This document shows, in pieces, positions 1-8,290 of a stretch of 64,000 bases of DNA; the first letter of the stretch is position 1; each line of letters begins with the position of its first letter. The notes under the pieces were generated by a model, which worked only from the letters and a program-made list of their open reading frames with translations, ran no database searches and was not told the DNA's origin. This DNA is from Lactobacillus rodentium. GTDB lineage: Bacteria > Bacillota > Bacilli > Lactobacillales > Lactobacillaceae. Location: the NCBI RefSeq assembly GCF_003423665.1, contig NZ_BFBY01000001.1:1-64000 (forward strand), given 5' to 3'. The translations under genes and the position numbers were made by a program.

Positions 1-55
1 ACACATAACCAAAAAGACTTTAGTCGTAATTAATTGATCAAGTACATTATAACGC

Positions 56-86
56 TAAGCCCAAAAATCAGATATATTTGGGCTTA
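56..86 (+). terminator. Rho-independent terminator of an upstream gene
   Basis: A 10-bp inverted repeat TAAGCCCAAA/TTTGGGCTTA with an 11-nt loop is followed by a T-rich stretch. It probably ends a rightward gene lying left of the window. The rest of bases 1-190 shows no convincing gene: the only open frame there is a Lys/Arg-rich 67-codon stretch without a good ribosome binding site. Confidence 0.55.
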
Positions 87-191
87 TTTGTCATGCTTAA
101 TGATAAAAATAAATCGATACTACAAAATACTTAAACTTAAATTTAAACAAAAAGCAAAGCCAAATATCGCATTGTGCTTGACTTTACGTAG

Positions 192-224
192 AAAAAAGAA
201 CGTCACATTTTTGCGACGTTCTTT
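192..224 (-). terminator. Terminator of cvpA-like gene
   Basis: The stem AAAGAACGTC/GACGTTCTTT lies just downstream of the leftward gene stop and is followed on the minus strand by a run of T residues. Confidence 0.75.
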
Positions 225-239
225 TGGTTTCTATTGATA

Positions 240-773
240 TTATCCTAAAGTACGACTAATCCCAAAGACAGTTTTGAAGACACCGTTGGAAAGACCAGGA
301 GTATCATAAATAATTGCTCTTAGAATAGGTGAATCCACAGTTTGTTGAATAAACCATTGATTCTGGAAAGCATCACACATAGAAAGAACTACATAAACAA
401 CGAAGTAGGCAGCAAATAAAGAAACTAGAGCTCCTAAAACATTATCTAATAAAGTGGTAAAGCCATGTTTGTTAGGATCCTTTTTTGGCAACCAACGCTT
501 AAAAATTTTAACAATTTGTCGCCCAACAAACCAAATAATAAAGAAGGCGATAAAACGATAAATCATTAAATCAAGTGCTGAATTGGCAGTAGAAGTATTA
601 GGATTAGCAAAGCGAGAATAAAGCCAATTTCCTAGTCCGTTTTGACCGAGGATCGCAATTGCAAAAACAATAGCACCGAAAATCAAATTAATAATGCGGC
701 GTGAAAAACCAATTTGATAGCCCTTATAAACTTGATAGCCTAAATATAATAAAACTAAGATAGTAACAAGCAT
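240..773 (-). CDS. CvpA family membrane protein
   Basis: The 177-residue protein has four or more hydrophobic helices in the pattern of the CvpA (colicin V production) family: an N-terminal helix at about residues 1-20, a helix near 25-45, one near 75-95 with the conserved RQIVKIFKRW segment, and one near 115-140. It ends in an amphipathic tail. The ATG is preceded by AAAGGAG at good spacing. It is transcribed away from rsmG and has its own terminator, so it is monocistronic here. In other bacteria CvpA homologues contribute to envelope homeostasis, but the molecular activity is not known. Confidence 0.8.
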   Translation of the reverse strand: MLVTILVLLYLGYQVYKGYQIGFSRRIINLIFGAIVFAIAILGQNGLGNWLYSRFANPNTSTANSALDLMIYRFIAFFIIWFVGRQIVKIFKRWLPKKDPNKHGFTTLLDNVLGALVSLFAAYFVVYVVLSMCDAFQNQWFIQQTVDSPILRAIIYDTPGLSNGVFKTVFGISRTLG

Positions 774-932
774 AAAAATTCTCCTTTGGCAATATTATAG
801 CGAAATCTGGGACAAGTTTAAGTATTAAACTGTGAACTTTTGACGATTTTAAAAAAATAATTCATAATTAAAACGATAAACTCAATAAAATTGGGATTGT
901 TAACTTCCCATATTTGCGGTAAATTAGAGTAT

Positions 933-957
933 GTGAAACATGGTTTCACGGGTGAAA
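933..957. promoter_or_regulatory. parS-like half-site array over the rsmG ribosome binding site
   Basis: GTGAAACATGGTTTCAC is an inverted repeat (7-bp arms, 3-nt spacer). Its right arm is shared with a second inverted repeat, GTTTCAC-GG-GTGAAA, which runs into the start codon. The arms match the half-site TGTTTCAC of parS, but the canonical 16-bp palindrome is broken by a 2-nt insertion. It may be a degenerate ParB/Noc-type site, or a hairpin that controls access to the ribosome binding site of rsmG. Confidence 0.35.
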
Positions 958-958
958 A

Positions 959-1678
959 ATGAATCCAGAAAATTTTATAAATGCTTTGACTGAAAAGGGT
1001 TTTGAACTTAGCTCAAAGCAAAAAGAACAATTTGCAATTTATTATCAAGAATTGGTTAAGACTAATAAAAAGGTTAATTTAACCAGAATTACTGATGAAA
1101 AAGATGTCTATCAAAAACATTTTTATGATAGTATGACCCCGGTTTTTGAATTTCCTGACCTTTTTAAAGGGGAAAAAAGTTTATGTGATGTAGGTGCCGG
1201 TGCAGGTTTTCCATCTTTACCAATTAAGATTCTTTGTCCAGAGTTAAAGGTTACAATAATCGATTCTTTGGGAAAAAGATTAAAGTTTCTCGAATCCTTA
1301 GTGGAGAAACTAGGTTTAACTGACATTACTTTGGTTCATAGTCGAGCAGAAGATGCAGGTCAAAACCCTGCTTTACGAGAAAAATTTGATTTAGTGACGG
1401 CACGCGCAGTTGCAAGAATGTCTGTTTTGGGAGAATACTGTTTACCTCTAGTAAAACTTGATGGTTATTTTATTGCCTTAAAAGGACCAAAAGCAGATGA
1501 TGAATTAGCTAGTGCAAAAAAAGCAATTAAACTCTTGGGCGGTAAAACACAAAAGGTAGTTGAATTAACATTACCTAATAGCGATGATGAAAGAACTTTA
1601 ATTTTAGTTAAAAAGCTAACTAAAACACCAAAAAAGTATCCACGTCAAGCTGGAACTCCAAATAAGAAACCACTTTAA
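959..1678 (+). CDS. rsmG: 16S rRNA (guanine527-N7)-methyltransferase RsmG
   Basis: The 239-residue protein matches the RsmG/GidB family in length and layout. It has a short helical N-terminus and then a Rossmann methyltransferase core with the SAM-binding motif [15 protein letters not shown] at about residues 78-92. [11 protein letters not shown] follows near 142-152 and ALKG near 173-176. The enzyme methylates G527 of 16S rRNA, and loss of it gives low-level streptomycin resistance. It heads the block rsmG-noc-parA-parB, the order seen near oriC in Bacillus. The ATG lies directly after GGGTGAAAA. The C-terminus is Lys/Pro-rich. Confidence 0.97.
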   Translation: MNPENFINALTEKGFELSSKQKEQFAIYYQELVKTNKKVNLTRITDEKDVYQKHFYDSMTPVFEFPDLFKGEKSLCDVGAGAGFPSLPIKILCPELKVTIIDSLGKRLKFLESLVEKLGLTDITLVHSRAEDAGQNPALREKFDLVTARAVARMSVLGEYCLPLVKLDGYFIALKGPKADDELASAKKAIKLLGGKTQKVVELTLPNSDDERTLILVKKLTKTPKKYPRQAGTPNKKPL

Positions 1679-1703
1679 AGAGTTTAACTGGGAGGAAAAT
1701 TAG

Positions 1704-2567
1704 ATGCCATTATTTTTTGGACATAAAAATAAAAATGAAGAAAATAAACAAGTTCAAGAGATTGAGATCGATCAAATTGTACCTAATCGTTATCAGCCAA
1801 GACGTACATTTAGTGAAGAATCAATTGCTGAGTTAGCACAAACTTTAAAAGAGCAAGGCTTACTCCAACCAATCATCTTACGCAAAGATAAACAAGAAGA
1901 TGGTAAGTATGAGATTATTGCTGGTGAAAGACGTTTTCGGGCAGCACGTTCATTAGATTGGGCTAAAATTCCTGCGATTGTTGAAGATATGGACGATGCT
2001 AAGGTTGCTTCATTAGCATTAATTGAAAATTTACAACGTGAAGATCTTAATCCAATTGATGAGGCACAAGCTTATTTACAATTAATGAAGGTTAATGATT
2101 TAACCCAAACTGAATTAGCAAAACAAGTTGGTAAAACTCAATCTTATGTAGCAAATAAAATTCGTTTGTTACGGTTGACTCCCAAGGTACAAAGTTTTTT
2201 AGTTTCTAAAAAAATTACCCAACGTCATGGTCGTGCTTTGTTAAACTTAAATGAAGAAGATCAAGATCGTGCCGTAAGTGAAATCATTAAACGGGGGCTT
2301 ACTGTTAAAGAAACAGAAGCAATGGTTGAAGACTTAGATGGTTATTTTGCTGCTTTAGCTGAAGCTGAGACGCAACCTGATGAGAAAAAGAAAGCCAAAA
2401 AAACTAAAAAGCAAATTATTAAGACCGGAAATGATTTTAAAGTTCAAGTTAATACTATTAAGCAAGCAATTAAAATGGCTAAAGAATCTGGATTAAAAGT
2501 CAAATATAAGGAAGACCAACAAAAAGATTCTTATAAGATTACAATTGAATTATTCAATAAAAATTAA
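1704..2567 (+). CDS. noc: Nucleoid occlusion protein Noc (ParB-type CTPase)
   Basis: The 287-residue ParB paralogue has a ParB/Srx N-terminal domain (PNRYQPRR, about 27-34; GERRFRAARS, about 75-84; ENLQREDLNPIDEAQAY, about 108-124). A helix-turn-helix follows (TQTELAKQVGKTQSYVANKIRLL, about 134-156). The C-terminal region is Lys-rich and diverges from ParB. Position between rsmG and parA, and the start MPLFFGHKNK (a likely amphipathic membrane-binding segment), favour Noc over a second partition protein. Noc binds DNA and membrane and blocks FtsZ assembly over the nucleoid. It starts 25 bp after rsmG with GGGAGGA in front. Confidence 0.85.
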   Translation: MPLFFGHKNKNEENKQVQEIEIDQIVPNRYQPRRTFSEESIAELAQTLKEQGLLQPIILRKDKQEDGKYEIIAGERRFRAARSLDWAKIPAIVEDMDDAKVASLALIENLQREDLNPIDEAQAYLQLMKVNDLTQTELAKQVGKTQSYVANKIRLLRLTPKVQSFLVSKKITQRHGRALLNLNEEDQDRAVSEIIKRGLTVKETEAMVEDLDGYFAALAEAETQPDEKKKAKKTKKQIIKTGNDFKVQVNTIKQAIKMAKESGLKVKYKEDQQKDSYKITIELFNKN

Positions 2568-2576
2568 GGAGCAATA

Positions 2577-3356
2577 ATGGTTCAAATTATTTCTGTCGCC
2601 AATCAAAAAGGCGGCGTTGGAAAAACCACAACTACGATTAATTTAGGGGCAAGTATTGCTAAACATGGTTATAAAGTCTTAATTGTTGATATTGATCCAC
2701 AAGGAAATGCTACTTCAGGATTAGGAGTAGAAAAATCTTCAGTGGATCAAGATGTTTATAATGTAATCATTGATGAAATTCCAATTTCAAAAACTATTCA
2801 TCATAGTTCTACTAAAGACCTAGATATTGTGCCAGCTACAATTCAATTAGCTGGAGCAGAAATGGAATTAACATCTTTAATGGCAAGAGAGACACGATTA
2901 AAGCAAGGCCTTGATGAAGTAAGTGACCAATATGATTTTATCTTTATTGACTGCCCACCTTCACTAGGACAATTATCAATTAATGCTTTTACTGCATCTG
3001 ACTCAATTCTGATTCCAGTTCAAAGTGAATATTATGCAATGGAAGGATTAAGTCAATTACTTAATACGATCCGTTTAGTTCAAAAACACTTTAATAAGGA
3101 TCTTGATGTTGAAGGTATGCTGTTAACAATGCTAGATGCTCGGACAAATTTGGGTGCAGATGTTGTTAAAGAAGTTCAATCTTATTTCAGCAAAAAAGTT
3201 TATAAGACAATTATTCCTAGAATCACTAAGCTGGCAGAAGCTCCAAGTTATGGTCAAGCAATTACTGAATATGCACCGAGATCTCGTGGGGCAGAAGTTT
3301 ATGATTCACTAGCAAAAGAGGTGTTAAAAGCTCATGGCAAGAAAGTCAAACGATGA
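2577..3356 (+). CDS. parA: Chromosome partitioning ATPase ParA/Soj
   Basis: The 259-residue protein is a standard-length Soj-type ParA. It has the deviant Walker A box NQKGGVGKTTTTINLG (about residues 9-24) with the signature lysine, DIDPQGNATSGLG (about 38-50), and the Walker B region FIFIDCPPSLG (about 121-131). It binds DNA as an ATP dimer and, with ParB, acts in origin segregation and in control of DnaA. It follows noc by 9 bp. Its 3' end overlaps the parB start by 23 bp, indicating translational coupling. Confidence 0.96.
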   Translation: MVQIISVANQKGGVGKTTTTINLGASIAKHGYKVLIVDIDPQGNATSGLGVEKSSVDQDVYNVIIDEIPISKTIHHSSTKDLDIVPATIQLAGAEMELTSLMARETRLKQGLDEVSDQYDFIFIDCPPSLGQLSINAFTASDSILIPVQSEYYAMEGLSQLLNTIRLVQKHFNKDLDVEGMLLTMLDARTNLGADVVKEVQSYFSKKVYKTIIPRITKLAEAPSYGQAITEYAPRSRGAEVYDSLAKEVLKAHGKKVKR

Positions 3357-4230
3357 TAAAAAGAAGGGCTTAGGTAGAGGCTTGGGTAAGGGATTAGAAG
3401 CACTATTTGAAGATAGTCCTAAAATGAATGATGGTGAGGAAGTTAATGAACTTACCTTAACCGAAATTCGTCCTAACCCCTACCAACCTAGAAAAACTTT
3501 CGATGAAAAAAGCTTAAAAGAATTAGCCGAATCAATAAAAGAAAATGGTGTTTTCCAACCAATTATTGTACGAAAATCTGTCAACGGTTATGAAATCATT
3601 GCTGGTGAAAGACGTTTTCGTGCTTCTAAATTAGCAAATAAGACTACGATTCCTGCTATTATTCGTGATTTTGATGAAGCACAAATGATGGAAGTAGCAG
3701 TTCTAGAAAATTTGCAGCGTGAGGACCTTACGCCTTTAGAAGAAGCCCAAGCTTATGAAACTTTGCAAAAGAATCTTGGCTTAACTCAAGAAGAAGTTTC
3801 TAAACGTTTAGGAAAATCCCGTCCATATATTGCTAATTACTTACGCTTATTAACTTTACCCCAAAAAACAAAGCGTTTGCTTCAACATGGTGAACTTTCT
3901 ATGGGACAGGCTAGAACACTTTTAGGATTAAAAAATAAAGATGAAATTGATGCACTAGCTAAAAAAGTTGTTAAAGAAGGAATAACAGTTCGTCAACTTG
4001 AAGCTTTAGTTAATCGTATTAATGAAAATAGCCTTTCACAACCAAAGCAAAAACGAATTAAGAAATCCGCATTTATTAGGGCTAGTGAAGATGAACTAAA
4101 AGGTAAATTTGGTACTAGCGTGAATATTACAGAAAATAAAAAGGGTAAGGGACATTTGGCAATCGATTTTTCTTCTGCGGAAGAATTAAACAGAATTTTG
4201 GATTTGCTAGGTGTTAATTTAGACAAATAA
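3334..4230 (+). CDS. parB: Chromosome partitioning protein ParB/Spo0J
   Basis: The 298-residue protein opens with KKKGLGRGLGKGLEALF, the conserved N-terminal segment through which Spo0J-type ParB stimulates the ParA ATPase. The ParB N-terminal CTP-binding domain follows (PNPYQPRKTF; GERRFRASK; ENLQREDLTPLEEAQAYE), then a helix-turn-helix (TQEEVSKRLGKSRPYIANYLRLL, about 150-172) and a C-terminal dimerisation domain. It loads at parS and slides as a CTP clamp. No perfect parS palindrome was seen in the window. The chosen ATG lies inside parA, which preserves the conserved N-terminus. Confidence 0.96.
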   Translation: MARKSNDDKKKGLGRGLGKGLEALFEDSPKMNDGEEVNELTLTEIRPNPYQPRKTFDEKSLKELAESIKENGVFQPIIVRKSVNGYEIIAGERRFRASKLANKTTIPAIIRDFDEAQMMEVAVLENLQREDLTPLEEAQAYETLQKNLGLTQEEVSKRLGKSRPYIANYLRLLTLPQKTKRLLQHGELSMGQARTLLGLKNKDEIDALAKKVVKEGITVRQLEALVNRINENSLSQPKQKRIKKSAFIRASEDELKGKFGTSVNITENKKGKGHLAIDFSSAEELNRILDLLGVNLDK

Positions 4231-4260
4231 TTTCCATATAACTATGTGAGGTGATTTTTC

Positions 4261-4509
4261 ATGTATCATTTAGCTGATGTTGTACAAATGAAAAAACCAC
4301 ATGCATGTGGTGAAAATAAGTGGGAGATCTTGCGTCTAGGAGCAGATATCCGAATTAAGTGTATGGGATGTGGTCATATTGTAATGATGTCACGTGGTGA
4401 TTTTAATAAACGATTGAAGAAACTCGTGACGATGGCCAATGACCCCAAAAATGAACAGCTGGAATACTATGTTCCAAAAGATAAAATTATCGTACCTCAT
4501 TTTGATTAA
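4261..4509 (+). CDS. DUF951 family protein
   Basis: The 82-residue basic protein has a conserved core MKKPHACGENKWEILRLGADI followed by CMGCGH, giving a CxxC pair and an upstream Cys/His (HACG). This fits a small metal- or nucleic-acid-binding fold. DUF951 genes commonly lie between parB and ychF in Firmicutes, as here. Function is unknown. The ATG is preceded by GAGGTGATTTTTC. Confidence 0.9.
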   Translation: MYHLADVVQMKKPHACGENKWEILRLGADIRIKCMGCGHIVMMSRGDFNKRLKKLVTMANDPKNEQLEYYVPKDKIIVPHFD

Positions 4510-4530
4510 GTAAAAATTAAGGAGAAGACA

Positions 4531-5631
4531 ATGGCATTAACTGCTGGTATTGTTGGCTTACCAAATGTTGGTAAATCAACATTGTTTAACGCAATCACTA
4601 AAGCTGGAGCGGAAATGGCTAATTATCCATTTGCAACTATTGAACCCAACGTAGGAATGGTTGAAGTTCCGGACCAACGTTTAGCAAGAATTCAAGAATT
4701 AATTCCTGCTAAGAAGATCGTTCATACTACTTTTGAATTTACTGATATTGCCGGTTTGGTAAAGGGTGCTTCAAAGGGTGAAGGTTTAGGTAATAAATTC
4801 TTAGAAAATATTCGTCAAACTGATGCAATTGTGCATGTTGTACGTGCTTTTGATGATGACAATATCACTTCCGTTACTGGTAAAGTTGACCCAGAAGAAG
4901 ATATTAATACGATTAATTTAGAATTAGCAATTGCCGATTTAGATGCCGTGAACCGTCGTATTGGAAAAGTACAAAAAGTTGCTCAACAAGGTGATAAAGA
5001 AGCAAAAGCTGAAATGGCTGTTTTAGAAAAATTAAAGCCAGTGCTTGAAGAAGGAAAAGCTGCACGTTCAATTGACTTTAATGACGATGAACAAAAGATA
5101 GTTAAGGGATTATTCTTACTAACTTCTAAACCAGTTATTTATGTAGCTAACATTGCCGAAGATTCAATGGCAGATCCAGAAAGTGATAAGTACTTCCAAA
5201 TCGTTAAAAAACACGCCGAAAGTGAAAATGCTGAGGCCTTAGGAATTTCTGCTGCTACTGAAGAAGAAATTGCAGCTATGGATGATGATGAGAGAAAAGA
5301 ATTCTTAGAAATGGAAGGCGTAGAAGAGTCTGGATTGGATCGCTTGATCAAAGCTGCTTACCACATTCTTGGTTTAAGAACTTTCTTTACTGCGGGTGGC
5401 CCAGAAACACGTGCTTGGACTTTCCATCAGGGGATGAAAGCTCCACAAGTTGCTGGTGTTATTCACTCAGACTTTGAACGTGGTTTTATCCGGGCCGAAG
5501 TAGTTTCATTTGATGATTTGAATGAATTAGAAACTATGCAAAAAGTAAAAGAAGCTGGGAAATTACGTCTTGAAGGTAAAGATTATGTCGTCGAAGACGG
5601 TGATATTATTGAATTTAGATTCAATGTTTAG
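4531..5631 (+). CDS. ychF: Ribosome-associated ATPase YchF (OLA1 family)
   Basis: The 366-residue protein has the complete YchF layout: an Obg-type P-loop GLPNVGKSTLFNAIT (about 8-22), the switch region FTDIAGLVKGASKGEGLGNKFL (about 70-91), a coiled-coil insertion near 130-175 and a C-terminal TGS domain (about 280-366). The G4 position is VNxAE-like (VANIAED) rather than NKxD, which in this family shifts specificity to ATP. It binds the ribosome and is linked to stress responses. It starts 21 bp after the DUF951 gene and belongs to the same rightward gene string. Confidence 0.96.
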   Translation: MALTAGIVGLPNVGKSTLFNAITKAGAEMANYPFATIEPNVGMVEVPDQRLARIQELIPAKKIVHTTFEFTDIAGLVKGASKGEGLGNKFLENIRQTDAIVHVVRAFDDDNITSVTGKVDPEEDINTINLELAIADLDAVNRRIGKVQKVAQQGDKEAKAEMAVLEKLKPVLEEGKAARSIDFNDDEQKIVKGLFLLTSKPVIYVANIAEDSMADPESDKYFQIVKKHAESENAEALGISAATEEEIAAMDDDERKEFLEMEGVEESGLDRLIKAAYHILGLRTFFTAGGPETRAWTFHQGMKAPQVAGVIHSDFERGFIRAEVVSFDDLNELETMQKVKEAGKLRLEGKDYVVEDGDIIEFRFNV

Positions 5632-5645
5632 GAGTTTAGGCTTTT

Positions 5646-6440
5646 ATGAGTGAAAATAAAAAGGATCAAAATCAAGCTGCTGAAGAAGTAAAAAATGATA
5701 AAGTTGAACAAGAAGAATTAAAAAAGCAATCAAAGCAGGCTGCACATGAAGAAGCAATCAAAAATACTGATCCCCAAGAATTGCGTAAACAATTAACTAA
5801 TAAAAATTCAGATTATGTATTTAGATTGCAAAAGGCTTTACTTGAAAATGAAAATATTGCTAATGATCAAGTAGAGCCAGCAATTGATTCGATTTTACCT
5901 GAGATGGTTATTGCTCAACAAAAAGGAATTCCTGCTAGCACACTTTATAAGATGTCGCCAACGGAAAAAGCAATTGAGTTAACTCATCCTAAACCTAAGG
6001 TAGTTACTCAAAAGTTTGGTTTGCAAGTAATAGACAACATTCTTTTATACTTGGCATTATTTGCCGGCTTGTATGGTTTTGTCCAACTTGTTTCAAAAAC
6101 ACCTAGTGGTGCTGAATTAGGAGTAGTAACTTTATTAGTTTTAGTTGTTGGTTTAGGTTACATGATGGCATATTATAATCGCTGGATTGTTACACCAAAA
6201 GATAAAAGAATGGGAACTGGTAAAATGATTTTAATTGGAGTTGCGATTCTGATTATAATGTTCCTTTGGGTAACTGCCACAAGTATGCCAGGACTAAGAA
6301 GCCTTAATCCACCGCTTAATCCATGGGTAGAGATAGTGATAGCAGTAATTGCCTTTGGAGTACGCTATTACTTGAGACGTAAATATAATATTATTGATCC
6401 AGTAAGACAAGCTCGTCTCCAACAACAAAATAAAAAGTAA
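5646..6440 (+). CDS. DUF1129 family membrane protein
   Basis: The 264-residue protein has a highly charged N-terminus (about residues 1-60) and a soluble helical region to about 130. About four hydrophobic helices follow, near 140-160, 172-190, 204-226 and 232-250, and the tail is basic. The layout matches DUF1129 proteins, which in lactobacilli often follow ychF. Function is unknown. It is 14 bp downstream of ychF and ends in a terminator, so it is probably the last gene of the parAB-ychF run. Confidence 0.75.
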   Translation: MSENKKDQNQAAEEVKNDKVEQEELKKQSKQAAHEEAIKNTDPQELRKQLTNKNSDYVFRLQKALLENENIANDQVEPAIDSILPEMVIAQQKGIPASTLYKMSPTEKAIELTHPKPKVVTQKFGLQVIDNILLYLALFAGLYGFVQLVSKTPSGAELGVVTLLVLVVGLGYMMAYYNRWIVTPKDKRMGTGKMILIGVAILIIMFLWVTATSMPGLRSLNPPLNPWVEIVIAVIAFGVRYYLRRKYNIIDPVRQARLQQQNKK

Positions 6441-6509
6441 TATTGATAATGATATTTAATTAAAAGTAGTTTAAAATAACAATTAAAAGCTTTTATCTTG
6501 AAATAGACT

Positions 6510-6530
6510 GACGCTTCGGCGTCTTTTTAT
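6510..6530 (+). terminator. Terminator with UUCG tetraloop
   Basis: GACGC-TTCG-GCGTC is followed by TTTTT. Confidence 0.75.
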
Positions 6531-6560
6531 TTTAGATTCAATTAATAAGGGGAGAAATTA

Positions 6561-8279
6561 ATGATTTCTACATTACGAAAATCGATTCGACAATACAAAG
6601 GCTTGTCAATTGCAGCTCCCATTCTGGTTTCTGGTGAAGTTATCGTTGAAATGCTGATTCCATATTTGGTAGGTATTTTAATTGACCAAGGAATTATGAA
6701 GGGAGATATGAATGCCATTGTTAAATGGGGAATAATCCTCTTTTGCCTTACTATTTTTGCGGTGGCATGCGGTATTGGAAGTAGTTATAGTGCTACTCAT
6801 GCAGCGGCTGGTTTTGCAGCTAATTTAAGACAAGATATGTTTGATAACATTCAAGAATTTTCTTTTTCTAACATTGATAAATTCTCAAGTTCAAGTTTAG
6901 TTACACGTTTAACTACTGATGTAACAAATGTGCAAATGGCATATCAAATGATTATTAGATTTGCTGTTCGAGCACCAATGATGTTAGTTGTGGCTATCGT
7001 AATGTCAGTCATTATTAGTCCGCGCTTATCACTGATTTTTGTAGTTATCGCACCTATTTTTGCGATTATCTTAGCCTTATTAATTAGAAGTGCTTATCCA
7101 TACTTCCCTAAAATTTTTAAGGGATATGACAAATTAAATCAGGATGTCAGAGAAAATGTGCGTGGTATTCGTGAAGTAAAGACTTACGTTCAAGAAAAAC
7201 CACAAATTGAAAATTTTGAGAAGTCTACTGGATTAATTTACAAATTATTCTCAACTGCCCAAAAAATCATGTCGCTTAATGCAGTAACCGTTATGGTAGT
7301 TTTAAATGTATCTACCTTAGCTATTGCTTGGTTTGGTGCTAAGGAAATAATTGGTCATACTTTACAAACTGGTCAATTAGTTTCGATGTTTACTTATTCA
7401 AATTCAATTTTATTCGCTTTGAATATGATTGCTATGATTATTACCCAGTTAGTTATTTCTGGAGCAAGTGGACAAAGAATTACTAAAGTTCTTCAAGAAA
7501 AACCCACAATTACTAATCCTAAGAATCCAATTGAAGAAATTGAAAACGGTGAAATCAACTTTAAGAATGTTGATTTTAAATATGCACCTGATGATAAAAA
7601 TTTTGCTTTAAAAGATATTAATTTGCATATTAAGTCTGGTGAGACAATTGGAATTATTGGTGAAACCGGATCATCTAAATCAACTTTAGTTTCTTTGATT
7701 CCACGCTTATATGATGCAACTTCTGGTGAAGTGGAAGTCGCCGGCCATAATGTAAAAGATTACGATTTAAATGTTCTTCGTGACAAAGTAGCGATGGTCC
7801 TGCAAAAGAATGTGCTTTTTACAGGTACCATTAAAGAAAACTTGATGTGGGGTAATGAACACGCAACTGATGAAGAAATAGTGCGTGCAGCTAAAATTGC
7901 TCATGCTGATGGATTTATTAGAGAACTACCAGATGGTTATGAGACGCAAATTACTCAAGGCGGAAATAATGTTTCTGGTGGACAAAAGCAACGTTTAACA
8001 ATTGCTCGGGCCTTATTAAAGAATCCGAAAATTTTGATTCTTGATGATTCTATGTCTGCTGTTGATACTAGTACTGAACGTGAAATTCGTCATGCTTTGG
8101 TCAATGATATGCCTAATACGACAAAAATCATTATTTCTCAACGTATTGTTTCTATTAAAGATGCAGATCATATCATCGTCATGGATAAAGGTCGAATTCA
8201 AGCAATTGGTACTAATGATGAATTAATGAAGACAAATGAACTTTATAGTTCAATTGCAAAATTCCAAGAAGAAAAGTAG
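6561..8279 (+). CDS. ABC exporter half-transporter, degenerate-NBD subunit
   Basis: The 572-residue protein has six transmembrane helices (about 1-300) fused to an ATPase domain (about 335-572), the type IV exporter (multidrug/lipid) layout. Its nucleotide-binding domain departs from consensus. Walker A is GETGSSKST (Ser before Lys), the catalytic Glu after Walker B is Asp (LILDDSMSAVD), and the switch His is Gln (ISQRIVS). Its signature VSGGQ is intact. These are the marks of the degenerate member of a heterodimeric exporter, whose partner is the next gene 11 bp downstream. The substrate cannot be read from sequence. Confidence 0.9.
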   Translation: MISTLRKSIRQYKGLSIAAPILVSGEVIVEMLIPYLVGILIDQGIMKGDMNAIVKWGIILFCLTIFAVACGIGSSYSATHAAAGFAANLRQDMFDNIQEFSFSNIDKFSSSSLVTRLTTDVTNVQMAYQMIIRFAVRAPMMLVVAIVMSVIISPRLSLIFVVIAPIFAIILALLIRSAYPYFPKIFKGYDKLNQDVRENVRGIREVKTYVQEKPQIENFEKSTGLIYKLFSTAQKIMSLNAVTVMVVLNVSTLAIAWFGAKEIIGHTLQTGQLVSMFTYSNSILFALNMIAMIITQLVISGASGQRITKVLQEKPTITNPKNPIEEIENGEINFKNVDFKYAPDDKNFALKDINLHIKSGETIGIIGETGSSKSTLVSLIPRLYDATSGEVEVAGHNVKDYDLNVLRDKVAMVLQKNVLFTGTIKENLMWGNEHATDEEIVRAAKIAHADGFIRELPDGYETQITQGGNNVSGGQKQRLTIARALLKNPKILILDDSMSAVDTSTEREIRHALVNDMPNTTKIIISQRIVSIKDADHIIVMDKGRIQAIGTNDELMKTNELYSSIAKFQEEK

Positions 8280-8290
8280 GTGAATTAGTT

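Noticed and set aside
34..237. 67-codon frame at the left edge
   Set aside because: Biased Lys/Ile composition, no ribosome binding site, and it contains two terminator hairpins.
3334..3356. Possible frameshift at the parA/parB junction
   Set aside because: Both products have full-length conserved ends; this is a normal 23-bp overlap.
8016..8226. Short frames on both strands within the first ABC gene
   Set aside because: They lie inside the conserved ATPase domain and have no initiation signals.
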